Shown here piece after piece: positions 20,394 through 28,016 of a DNA stretch of 64,000 bases; within the stretch, counting starts at the first letter, position 1; each line of letters starts with the position of its first letter. A program made the translations under genes and the position numbers. The stretch is from Legionella sp. (GTDB taxonomy: Bacteria; Pseudomonadota; Gammaproteobacteria; Legionellales; Legionellaceae). The notes beneath the pieces were generated by a model. The model saw only the letters and a list, made by a program, of their open reading frames with translations. It did not search any database and was not told the DNA's origin. Location: the NCBI GenBank assembly GCA_013911415.1, contig JACETI010000009.1, positions 24,133-88,132 of the forward strand, read 5' to 3'.

Positions 20394-20424
20394 GGAAGGG
20401 CATGTGGTCTATCCATGCCCTTCC
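20394..20424 (+). terminator. Strong hairpin after the 18197 gene
   Basis: GGAAGGGCATG and CATGCCCTTCC form a perfect 11-bp GC-rich stem with a 9-base loop, 25 bp after the stop codon. It is followed by TAATCATTGTT rather than a clean U-run. Confidence 0.55.
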
Positions 20425-20619
20425 TAATCATTGTTACAGTCTTTTAATCAAGTAAAAAAATCATCATTCATGTAACAAATAATTCATTTTTTATATCAAT
20501 TCTCCGCAACGAAGCCAATCACCTTTTCATCCCTAGAACATTTGCTATTTATAAAACTTGGATAAGGAATGTTAGAAACATTGCGCGCAATAAACTTAGC
20601 TTATTAAGATGTTAATTTG

Positions 20620-20639
20620 GTTAAAATACAGTTAATTTA
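20620..20639 (+). promoter_or_regulatory. PmrA-box-like direct repeat upstream of effector candidate
   Basis: GTTAAAATA-CA-GTTAATTTA has the TTAA-N7-TTAA spacing of a PmrA site. It lies one base upstream of a TTGAAT -35-like hexamer and 68 bp before the ATG at 20708. The arrangement is nearly the same as at 12071-12090. The match is suggestive only, given the AT content. Confidence 0.37.
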
Positions 20640-20707
20640 ATTGAATATAATTCTTTATGGATATAAATTATAAAATTAATATTTATTTTAATCAAATAGG
20701 ATAAAAA

Positions 20708-21901
20708 ATGAAAAGATATCCAACAGAGCAAACGCTATCAGGCTATTCATCTTATACACAGGCGTGCTTAGAGTTATATGAAATGACTGATAGCACAGAT
20801 ATGAGTTCTGAAAATTCTCTCTCCCTCCGGGATAAATATGGCCAATTAATGGACAAATGCAGCGATAACGAAAATCTAAGAAAGTTTTTGTCTTTTGATA
20901 CAAGCAAAGAAAAAACGAGTTTCGATGATACGCTCACAGCTTTTTTAATAGCGGTTTATTGTAATATCTCTTCTAGAATGTTAACAGCACCTTTAACTGT
21001 TCAAGATCCCTCTTTAGAAATTGGTTACCGCAAGAAGATTGAACGCTTTCATGAGAAGGTGAGAAAATTCTTACCTACACGTTATCCCGGCCTTAAAGCC
21101 TTGCAGCTACTGTTACAACAGGCTATCTACAATCAGGACAGCGCCTATGCAAAAAAACTGATTGCAGAGATGTATCGTTATGCTCCAGCTGACGCCGTCA
21201 AAAGCTTTCAAGAAATCGGCGAGCATTTGAATCATCCGACAGCACCTTATCGATCTCTTTTCCTAGGTGCCTTCCTTGATTATATCGTTGAGTGTCCAGA
21301 GAATTATCCTTTAGACGGGTTAGCATCTATCTTTGGTCAGCATGCTGAAACTTGCCTCACAACAGAAGAGCGTGCCAACCGATTCCTTCAGGTACTAGCG
21401 CATCATCCTCAATTGCTTATGAAATTCGATTTGTTCCCAGTCTCTTTTTTAGATCAAAATTACTCAAAAAGTTTTACTTACAGACAAACAATTGAGAAAA
21501 TATTTGCCAAAAATCCACCCTTCTTAAGATTACTCCAGGATATCCAGAATGCCGAACCTATACTGAGTGCTCCTGACATTAGTCCTTCAATGAAACAGGA
21601 AGCTAAGATTAAACTTCACGAGTTATTTTTATCCATTAGCCGCAACGATCCTATTGATGCCGTCGAACAATATGATACTGTTCGCTTTTACTATCGTGAT
21701 TGTTACTCAGAAAATGAAGTACAAAGCTCTCCCGTGCAAACCGGTACAAAGAAAAACACAGATAAATTCTCTAATGTGCCTGTCTGCAAAATCAATCTTT
21801 TTTCTACTACGCCCCTGAATTCTGAGGTGAAAAATGGAAATGATGAGGATGAAAATCAGCAGAAGAAAAAAGGACCTGTTATAAATCGAAGATATCTTTA
21901 A
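20708..21901 (+). CDS. Helical protein paralogous to the 18197 product; candidate secreted effector
   Basis: No known domain was recognised in these 397 residues. The segment at about 228-255 (RFLQVLAHHPQ... DLFPVSFLDQNY) aligns with the start of the repeat in the upstream gene (LFEKVLTNPQ... DFIFPQSFLNQKY). Preceding stretches also correspond in order: a FLxxxY-xxIS helix, a DP dipeptide, then a LPxxY helix. The two genes are therefore probably diverged tandem duplicates, with this one holding a single unit. The last 60 residues are polar and basic, ending VINRRYL. There is no signal peptide or membrane segment. A PmrA-like box precedes it. Effector status is inferred. Confidence 0.84.
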   Translation: MKRYPTEQTLSGYSSYTQACLELYEMTDSTDMSSENSLSLRDKYGQLMDKCSDNENLRKFLSFDTSKEKTSFDDTLTAFLIAVYCNISSRMLTAPLTVQDPSLEIGYRKKIERFHEKVRKFLPTRYPGLKALQLLLQQAIYNQDSAYAKKLIAEMYRYAPADAVKSFQEIGEHLNHPTAPYRSLFLGAFLDYIVECPENYPLDGLASIFGQHAETCLTTEERANRFLQVLAHHPQLLMKFDLFPVSFLDQNYSKSFTYRQTIEKIFAKNPPFLRLLQDIQNAEPILSAPDISPSMKQEAKIKLHELFLSISRNDPIDAVEQYDTVRFYYRDCYSENEVQSSPVQTGTKKNTDKFSNVPVCKINLFSTTPLNSEVKNGNDEDENQQKKKGPVINRRYL

Positions 21902-21940
21902 TTGTCGATAATTTAGTTTTGAACAACCACATCAACGTCC

Positions 21941-21974
21941 GTAAATAAGGTATTTATATAAATGCCTTATTTAC
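21941..21974. terminator. 34-nt near-perfect hairpin between convergent genes
   Basis: GTAAATAAGG pairs with CCTTATTTAC, and ATTTA with TAAAT inside, broken by one T-G mismatch, with a 2-base centre. It lies between convergent effector candidates. There is no U-tract on either strand, but the near-symmetry would serve both directions. Confidence 0.5.
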
Positions 21975-22016
21975 AATATCCAAATCATAAACAGCTAATA
22001 TATTTTGGGGGGATGT

Positions 22017-23480
22017 TTATTTCGATTTAAATTGTGCCGCTGGCGTTGTAACTTCTTCTAGAGGCAGAATATTGTTAGGCTGATTTTTTTTCTTAAAAAG
22101 ACTAATCAATCTCACTGTCCAACCAGCATCGATGTATGCAGTGTTATAATCGACGCGTGGGTTTCCTGTCATTGCCGTAATCTGTGTGACGCCACCCTCC
22201 CCCACTTTATCTTTCAATGTGTTACATGCTAAGGCAGTTGAGACCATAATATCCTTGTTTTCCTCACGTTCAATCAGCCTTAGAACTTCTTCAAAAGTCT
22301 CCATTGTGCTGGCTTTTTTTAATAATTCAATCGATCTTTTAGGAAGACCTTGTGGATTGAAGTAAAAGTATTCGGCCAATTTGTTAACGTCGTGTTTGTC
22401 TTCAACCCACAGCTTGAAGTTTGTTGTATCTCGTAAGACAAAACTTACCAAGCTTTGTTTAAGCTGGTATATAGACTCTTCTGTTGCTTCTTTATACATT
22501 TCTCCATGAATCTGACTGTTCAAAAATTTTAAGGTGTTAATGAATTCGCGGGTAGTTCTTATCACGTTTTTTAAGATGCAGGGATCAGCGAGGATAGTCT
22601 GCATTATATAAACACTTTGATCGGGGAAACTGTTTGAGATATTAATTAGATCTCTATTTTCCCGCACTATCTGTGCAAGCTTTAGTTTGCTATTAATTCT
22701 ATCGAAAAGTATTTTTTTATACTCCGGAAATTGGTTTGCAAATGCACGCACCTGATCGGTGCTAGTCATCAACCTCTCAACTTCATCTTGATCATTTAAT
22801 ATATAATTAGCAACCTGATCACCCCAATTTTTATCCTTTTTACTGCACTCTATTACGTCATCGACCTTCCTCATAACGTAATGAAACCATTGTTTCTTTT
22901 TCAGCATTGTCGTGAACAGGCGTTCGAAATATTCAGGTAACATCTGTTTGATTGCTACGATATCCACGACTTTGCTCAAAATGGGGGTATTAAAGGGTAT
23001 ATCTTGATTGATTAAAGAAATGATCAGTTCTCCAAAGGTAGTTCGCATCTTCGGAAAAACCTTTACAAGAAGCGCTAATTTTTTACTATCTCGAGTGATC
23101 CGATAAAAAATATCGGCATGACTAAAGGCACCTTTGAGTAGCTTGCTGATTAACTCTGGATAAGTCATCCCTTTATTTAAAAGGTCGCTCTTTAGTAAAA
23201 CAGCCGCGTATTCTTTTTTTGAAGGGTTGTGCTCGTAGTACTCTAAAAAACCATTAAAAGGAGAATTTCTTCGATATAAATGACGATGAAAATCTAAAGG
23301 ATGGTCTAAAACCTTCATCTCCTCAAAAAGAGTGATACGATTATCAAAAAACCTGACAGACAATGTGTGGGATTTTTCTAAAAGAAAAAGCACATCTTCA
23401 TTAAATGTTTCTTGGCTAATGCTTCCTTCTTCATGCTCATGCATTTCCTTCACAAAATGATCTTCAATGTTTTCTCGCAT
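22017..23480 (-). CDS. Helical FP-repeat protein; candidate secreted effector
   Basis: No known enzyme domain was recognised. The ATG at 23480 is preferred because AAAGGAAAGGAA precedes it, giving 487 residues; an upstream ATG at 23531 lacks a ribosome site. The chain is almost wholly helical and repeats a pattern of hydrophobic helix, FP or LP turn, then amphipathic helix. The turns are VFPKM (142), MLPEY (181), QFPEY (251), SFPDQ (285) and FNPQG (375), at spacings of about 34-45 residues or multiples. This is the look of an alpha-solenoid protein-binding scaffold. The C-terminal 60 residues differ in composition. Convergent with the previous gene. Confidence 0.83.
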   Translation of the reverse strand: MRENIEDHFVKEMHEHEEGSISQETFNEDVLFLLEKSHTLSVRFFDNRITLFEEMKVLDHPLDFHRHLYRRNSPFNGFLEYYEHNPSKKEYAAVLLKSDLLNKGMTYPELISKLLKGAFSHADIFYRITRDSKKLALLVKVFPKMRTTFGELIISLINQDIPFNTPILSKVVDIVAIKQMLPEYFERLFTTMLKKKQWFHYVMRKVDDVIECSKKDKNWGDQVANYILNDQDEVERLMTSTDQVRAFANQFPEYKKILFDRINSKLKLAQIVRENRDLINISNSFPDQSVYIMQTILADPCILKNVIRTTREFINTLKFLNSQIHGEMYKEATEESIYQLKQSLVSFVLRDTTNFKLWVEDKHDVNKLAEYFYFNPQGLPKRSIELLKKASTMETFEEVLRLIEREENKDIMVSTALACNTLKDKVGEGGVTQITAMTGNPRVDYNTAYIDAGWTVRLISLFKKKNQPNNILPLEEVTTPAAQFKSK

Positions 23481-23664
23481 TTCCTTTCCTTTTTTTAAAC
23501 CGCTTTGTTCGAAGGTGGAAAAAAAAACCAATTGTTTTCTTTTTTATTTGTTTTTTTAAAACCAGACAGATTGTATTCTATCATGCAAAAAATGGAGTTC
23601 AAGCGAGGGCACGAGGGATATTTTTGTATCCGAATAGCGTAAGAAAACAAGAAAAAACGATTAC

Positions 23665-24387
23665 CTAAGAACGTGAGGCTTTAAACAATTGACGCGTTTG
23701 TAGGATCCTACCTCCTAATAAACCATCGATTGCTTGTCTAGCAATTAGCTTTGCTACTTTTAAATATTTAAGATCGCTAAGATCGTCGTTTGCAAGTGCT
23801 AAAATATCCTCTCCCATAAAATTACCCCCTGCATCGGGAATAAACCCTGCATTCGCCATGAAATGGTAGGTTTGATTCGGTTGAATCAAATCATCAGCAT
23901 AGGCTACCTTTGTAAAAGACATCTTTTGCCCGCATGCACTTAATAACACCCACTCAAAACGACGCAATAAGGTTTCAATAACCTGAAGAGTGCCTGCGTT
24001 TTGCAGTTTTTTAATCGTCTCAACATACGCTTGAAACAAAACAGGTACAGGATCAAAAGGCCCTAAAGCATAAAACAACAATTCATTTAAATATAAGCCG
24101 GCAAAAAGAGCGGTGCCCTGCAAGAGCATTGGCGTCAACACCGTTTCAACACGACCCACATAATACCTGTCTGATGAAACACTTACCGTTAAAGATAACG
24201 GGGTAAATGCTTGTAAAAAAGACTGCTTCTTAGGTGCCCTCCCTCCACGATAGGACCCCTCAAATAAGCCATGCTCCTGTGTAAAGAAAAACACTTGAAG
24301 GCTGGTTTCACGTAGAGGGCGTTTATGAAGTAGCCACCCTTCAATAACGCGGGGTGTTCTTTTATCCAAGACAGAATCAGTGGCCAT
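23665..24387 (-). CDS. recO: DNA repair protein RecO
   Basis: RecO works with RecR to load RecA onto gapped DNA in the RecF pathway. The 240-residue protein begins with an OB-fold segment (GWLLHKRPLRETSLQVFFFTQEHGLFEGSYRGGR is the typical opening, read here in overlapping parts). Its helical C-terminal part contains LYLNELLFYALGPFDPVPVLF and LLRRFEWVLLSACG. The zinc cysteines found in some RecO proteins are absent, as in E. coli. It overlaps the end of era by 11 bp, the conserved era-recO order, and is probably translated by coupling to era. Confidence 0.93.
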   Translation of the reverse strand: MATDSVLDKRTPRVIEGWLLHKRPLRETSLQVFFFTQEHGLFEGSYRGGRAPKKQSFLQAFTPLSLTVSVSSDRYYVGRVETVLTPMLLQGTALFAGLYLNELLFYALGPFDPVPVLFQAYVETIKKLQNAGTLQVIETLLRRFEWVLLSACGQKMSFTKVAYADDLIQPNQTYHFMANAGFIPDAGGNFMGEDILALANDDLSDLKYLKVAKLIARQAIDGLLGGRILQTRQLFKASRS

Positions 24388-25267
24388 AACCCAATTGTTT
24401 TAAGATCAAGTCATTATCACCCCAACCGGGTTTCACCTTACACCAACAGGCTAAATAGACTTTTTTCTCGGTAAGACGTTCCATTTCTAGGCGCGCTTGA
24501 GTAGCAATCAATTTTAATTTCTTTCCTTCCGCACCAATAAGGATACGTTTGTGATTTGCTTTATCCACCCAAATGAGCGCATGGATACGCACCAAATCAG
24601 CGGTTTCTTCGTAAGCCTCAATTTCGACTGCAGTAGCATAGGGCAATTCTTGACCATACAATCGAAAGATTTTTTCTCTTAGTAATTCAGCACAAATAAA
24701 TCGCATTGAACGATCCGTCAAAGCGTCTGCATCAAATAAATGAGGACCTGAAGGCAAATAAGGCTTTAAAGCGCTTTCTAATTGAGCGACTTGAAGGCCA
24801 GTTTTCGCAGAGAGTGGCACAATTGCTTCAAATGAATGTAATGCTTGTAGCCTTTGCAACCAAGGCAACAAGAGCCCTTTGTCATTCACCTTGTCAACTT
24901 TATTCAATACTAATATGCAGGGCGTTTTCGTATGCTTTATTTGCTGTAGAACGAGGGCATCGTCATCTTCCCAACGCAATGCTTCAACAACTAAGACAAT
25001 CACATCTACTTCTTGTAAGACCCGTTGTGTCGTCTGGTTCATTAAACGGTTCATGATCTTTTTTGAACCTTGGTGTAGCCCCGGGGTATCTACATAGAGG
25101 TATTGGTGGTCCTGTATAGTCTTGACACCCAAAATACGATATCGCGTTGTTTGCGGTTTTCTTGCAGTAATGCTTAATTTTTGTTCTAAAATACGGTTTA
25201 GCAGGGTCGATTTACCGACATTGGGTCGCCCAACGAGCGCGATATAGCCACAATTAGTTGTCATCAT
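24377..25267 (-). CDS. era: GTPase Era
   Basis: Era is a membrane-associated GTPase needed for 16S rRNA maturation and 30S assembly. The 296-residue protein has the G1 motif GRPNVGKS (12-19). DTPG (G3), NKVDK (G4) and SAKTG (G5) follow. The C-terminal KH RNA-binding domain contains HKRILIGAEGKKLKLIATQAR, read in parts. The length matches the family (E. coli 301). In most relatives rnc lies immediately upstream; here the upstream DNA instead holds a divergently transcribed pilin gene. recO follows with an 11-bp overlap. Confidence 0.96.
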   Translation of the reverse strand: MMTTNCGYIALVGRPNVGKSTLLNRILEQKLSITARKPQTTRYRILGVKTIQDHQYLYVDTPGLHQGSKKIMNRLMNQTTQRVLQEVDVIVLVVEALRWEDDDALVLQQIKHTKTPCILVLNKVDKVNDKGLLLPWLQRLQALHSFEAIVPLSAKTGLQVAQLESALKPYLPSGPHLFDADALTDRSMRFICAELLREKIFRLYGQELPYATAVEIEAYEETADLVRIHALIWVDKANHKRILIGAEGKKLKLIATQARLEMERLTEKKVYLACWCKVKPGWGDNDLILKQLGYGH

Positions 25268-25361
25268 TCTTGTAAAACTGTCATCATGCGCTTAGTATAC
25301 CACAGCTGCTGCTTTATAGATTATTCAGCCGGTACAATAAGGAAAAGGAGAATGACAGATA

Positions 25362-25802
25362 CTGTTTAACAAGTCACCACGCCTAGCAATCACTTTACAT
25401 CAAGGCTTTTCACTCATCGAATCACTGCTCATCGTTGCCCTGATCAGTATCATAACCTATCTAGTCTACCCTCTTTACCAACAAAACACTTTAAAAGCTG
25501 GCCGTACCGATGCAAAACTAGCCCTTTTTGACTTAGCAAACCGCATGGAGAACTACTACACTCGCTGCCATAGCTATGAAAAGGCGACCCTAGGGACTGG
25601 AAAAACCACAGACATTAAACATGACGTTTTTTCAAATCAGGGCCTGTATCGCTTATCCATCGACAGCCAATCCGTAACCCAATTTACCCTTAGGGCAACT
25701 GCTGTGGGCAAGCAAATCGTCGATACCAATTGTTCTTTTTTTACTTTAAATCAAAGAGGAGAAAAAGGAGGATCGTTCTCTCTAACAGCTTCGTGCTGGT
25801 AG
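25362..25802 (+). CDS. Type IV pilin-like protein with a non-ATG start
   Basis: The open frame runs from a stop at 25353 to TAG at 25800-25802. The first ATG in frame (25545) lies inside the protein. The region before it encodes a class III prepilin leader: MLFNKSPRLAITLHQG, then mature FSLIESLLIVALISIITY. That has the conserved Gly before the cleavage site and Glu at mature position 5. AGGAG at 25346-25350 points to CTG at 25362 (or ATA at 25359) as start. The mature protein, about 130 residues, has a Cys pair near its end (DTNCSFFTL... LTASCW) as in minor pilins such as PilE. Leader processing would be by PilD, encoded at 55341. Confidence 0.85.
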   Translation: MFNKSPRLAITLHQGFSLIESLLIVALISIITYLVYPLYQQNTLKAGRTDAKLALFDLANRMENYYTRCHSYEKATLGTGKTTDIKHDVFSNQGLYRLSIDSQSVTQFTLRATAVGKQIVDTNCSFFTLNQRGEKGGSFSLTASCW

Positions 25803-25819
25803 TCCATTTCTGGTCAAAT

Positions 25820-25848
25820 TTGCCCCAATTGCCGAAGACAGCTATAAT
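25820..25848 (+). promoter_or_regulatory. Sigma-70 promoter for the 25878 gene
   Basis: TTGCCC and a perfect TATAAT lie exactly 17 bp apart. Transcription would begin near 25855, just ahead of the ATG at 25878. Confidence 0.65.
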
Positions 25849-25877
25849 TATATGATTGTTAACGCGATTTGAATCTT

Positions 25878-26879
25878 ATGAAAGACAAACAGAAAATAGA
25901 TCTTAAAAATGCGACAATTACGGATCCAGCTGCGCGCCATGGCTTGCAAAACGCCGTTTCTGTTGCCGCTTTTTTGAACTCATTACCAGGACGTGCAGCG
26001 ATGACGCTTGTGCGGACAACTCATGATTGGATGAAATCTCTAACGCTCAAGCAACATCAATCTTATTTTCGAGCCCTGCACCTGCGTTACTTGCGATTAC
26101 GTTTAGCTGCATTATCTCGACGTAAAAAACACCTAAAGGAAAAAGACCGTGCCTACAGAGCAGCAGCTGCAGCTGCTGAAGAAGCCGTATTAGCCGCACG
26201 TCGCAGCAGTACCCCGATTCCTACAGAAACGCAAAAATCCTGGTCTTTACCTCCCGAGACTGTTCAATGGATACAGCAGGAAATTTTGCGACTTGATAGA
26301 GAGAAACAAATCCTCTCTGCACAATATGACGGTTTGCTGGCTGATTTTGATGTATTAGAAAATGGGGCGTTAGAAGAAACCTTATCTGCCTATACTGCCG
26401 CCACCTACCAGGACTTAGTAACTGAAATTAAAACCCTTGCAGAAATTTTTTCTTCTCAAATCGTTGAGTTGAATCAATCTCTAGCACGCATTAGGGCAGA
26501 AGGACCGACTAATACATTGACATCGCCAGCTGATTCAAAGCTTGGCATATTACCTTTACCCTTAGCTTTGCAAACAAACAAATTCAACGAGCTTGTTGCT
26601 GCATCCAAAAAACAGCAATCGGCTACCGTTAGTGTTTCTTCTGAAGCGCCTACGCCTTCACCCTCACTTCCTAAACCAACGCCTAAAGCAGCGATTAATA
26701 AAGAAAGGGTCATTGATTTCTTGGCTCAACTTTCTGCATTAAAAGGGCTTGTTCTACAACATCAATGTCAAACCATGTGTTGCTATGAAGAGAGCGCGCA
26801 GCGGCTCCAGTCAATGCTCCAACCCGCTCCCAAGGTTCGTCCCGAAGAGCCAGCTCCAACAACAACATTGCGTCTATAA
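25878..26879 (+). CDS. Coiled-coil protein of unknown function
   Basis: No known domain was recognised. ATG at 25878 gives 333 residues; a TTG nine bases upstream is also possible, and neither has a clear ribosome site. Residues about 45-165 are helical and strongly charged. They contain an Arg/Leu-rich run (LRYLRLRLAALSRRKKHLKEK), an Ala-rich run (YRAAAAAAEEAVLAARR) and a likely coiled coil. A Pro/Ser/Thr-rich linker (APTPSPSLPKPTPK) lies near residues 255-270. The C-terminus is Pro/Thr-rich and ends TTTLRL. Composition is more Ala-rich and less Asn/Lys-rich than the other accessory proteins here, so it may not belong to the same group. It has its own promoter. Confidence 0.78.
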   Translation: MKDKQKIDLKNATITDPAARHGLQNAVSVAAFLNSLPGRAAMTLVRTTHDWMKSLTLKQHQSYFRALHLRYLRLRLAALSRRKKHLKEKDRAYRAAAAAAEEAVLAARRSSTPIPTETQKSWSLPPETVQWIQQEILRLDREKQILSAQYDGLLADFDVLENGALEETLSAYTAATYQDLVTEIKTLAEIFSSQIVELNQSLARIRAEGPTNTLTSPADSKLGILPLPLALQTNKFNELVAASKKQQSATVSVSSEAPTPSPSLPKPTPKAAINKERVIDFLAQLSALKGLVLQHQCQTMCCYEESAQRLQSMLQPAPKVRPEEPAPTTTLRL

Positions 26880-26964
26880 ATCAATCTTGTGCAGGAGCGG
26901 CTGGTTTCCATACTATTGTATATTGATTAACAGCCGTTCCAAAATAATACCTTGATAAAGCCTG

Positions 26965-27008
26965 CTAAGTCTCCTAAGATGACATGATAAACATCGTGAG
27001 GAGCTTAG
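26965..27008 (+). promoter_or_regulatory. Hairpin sequestering the ribosome site of the aldolase-like gene
   Basis: CTAAGTCTCCT (26965-26975) pairs with AGGAGCTTAG (26999-27008) with one bulged T. GATG (978-981) pairs with CATC (992-995) inside. The right arm contains the Shine-Dalgarno AGGAG and ends on the base before the ATG at 27009. The geometry fits translational control, such as a thermosensor, leader regulation or protein binding, but could be fortuitous. Confidence 0.5.
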
Positions 27009-27569
27009 ATGGCCATCGAGCGTTTTTTTGATAATCAAAACGTGATTCTTACTTTTGATGCAGACGCGTTTCTATTTGATAAGCTTGAATTAATCACGAA
27101 ACAGGGTTTTAGCTTAGTAGAAATTAATACCAGTGAAAAAACGCTTCTTGAACGCGTGATCCAAGATTTTCCTACGCTGCGTATTGGCGCTGGCAATGTT
27201 ATTAATATCCAGCAATTAGAACATTGTTACGCGGCAGGCGTACATTTTGTATCAAGTCCTGGATTTTTACCAGCACTTGCTCAAACTGCCGCAGTTTATG
27301 GGATAAATTATTTACCGGGCGTTGCAACCTTATCGGAGGCCATGCATGTTCTATCCTTGGGGTATCATCAAGTTCGACCCTACCCTGCCAGCCTGGCATT
27401 TTGTACCTTGCTTGACAAATGTATACCAACTCTTCGCTTGTTTCCCGCAGACGTTGAATTAGATAAAAAAGAGGCGTATCTGCATTTGTCCTCTGTAGCT
27501 GCTGTCACTGTGGACAATCCTACAGCTACTACTTTACAGACCCTCTCGATGAGCAGCGCCTTTGCATAA
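27009..27569 (+). CDS. KDPG/KHG aldolase (Eda) homologue lacking active-site residues
   Basis: The 186-residue protein aligns along its length with Eda, the Entner-Doudoroff aldolase. Matching landmarks are GFSLVEINTS, IGAGNVINIQQLEHCYAAGVHF, SPGF and LPGVATLSEAM. Several active-site positions differ. The Schiff-base lysine (Lys133 in E. coli FKFFPAE) is Arg123 here (VRPYPAS). Arg49 is replaced by Ser42 and Thr73 by Asn63. The phosphate-binding PTGGI becomes FPADVE, and the C-terminus is short (E. coli 213). Glu38, the general base, is retained. Normal aldol cleavage is therefore unlikely. A ribosome-site hairpin precedes it, and its last 36 bp overlap lspA on the other strand. Confidence 0.82.
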   Translation: MAIERFFDNQNVILTFDADAFLFDKLELITKQGFSLVEINTSEKTLLERVIQDFPTLRIGAGNVINIQQLEHCYAAGVHFVSSPGFLPALAQTAAVYGINYLPGVATLSEAMHVLSLGYHQVRPYPASLAFCTLLDKCIPTLRLFPADVELDKKEAYLHLSSVAAVTVDNPTATTLQTLSMSSAFA

Positions 27570-28016
27570 TGCAAGGGCTAAAAGGATCGTACCGATACAA
27601 ATGGCAATATCAGCGACGTTAAACACAGGCCAGTGATATTTTTTATAAAACACATCAATAAAATCGATTACATAACCTAACCGAGCGCGGTCGTATAAAT
27701 TTCCCACCGCCCCACCTAAGATCAAACTTAGGGCCAATAACTCGCCCTTTGCTTGTTTTGGCAGGGTAAATATCCAATAAACTATCAAACCACTCATTAT
27801 TGAACTGAATCCTGCCAGAACCCAGCGATGCCAAGCATTACCAATGTGACTTAAGAGGCTAAATGCCACACCCTTATTGTAAGCCAGCGTCAAATTGATT
27901 CCTGGTAATACAGGAAAAGCGTCATAAGACATAAAATTTGCTGTAACCCAATGTTTCGATCCCTGATCAAGTAAGACAATCATCCAACTGATTAATAACC
28001 ATGCCCATTTCTTCAT
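27534..28016 (-). CDS. lspA: Lipoprotein signal peptidase (signal peptidase II)
   Basis: LspA removes the signal peptide from diacylglyceryl-modified prolipoproteins in the inner membrane. The 160-residue protein has four hydrophobic segments. Both catalytic aspartates are in conserved surroundings: [17 protein letters not shown] (Asp118) and FNVADIAIC (Asp136). [15 protein letters not shown] is the usual NxGxxF region. It overlaps ileS by four bases in the classical ribF-ileS-lspA order; fkpB and ispH, which often follow, are absent here. Its last 36 bp overlap the convergent aldolase-like gene. Confidence 0.96.
   Translation of the reverse strand: MKKWAWLLISWMIVLLDQGSKHWVTANFMSYDAFPVLPGINLTLAYNKGVAFSLLSHIGNAWHRWVLAGFSSIMSGLIVYWIFTLPKQAKGELLALSLILGGAVGNLYDRARLGYVIDFIDVFYKKYHWPVFNVADIAICIGTILLALALCKGAAHREGL

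Larger units (their letters stand above)
20369..20707. other. AT-rich intergenic region with terminator hairpin and PmrA-like box
   Basis: These 339 bp separate the two paralogous repeat genes. They contain the strong hairpin at 20394-20424 and the PmrA-like repeat at 20620-20639. A possible promoter is TTGAAT-N17-TAAATT at 20641-20669. The separate terminator and promoter suggest that the two paralogues are transcribed independently. Confidence 0.55.

Noticed and set aside
25545-25802. 85-residue protein starting at the first ATG of the pilin frame
   Set aside because: It would lack the leader and N-terminal helix that are plainly encoded upstream in the same frame.
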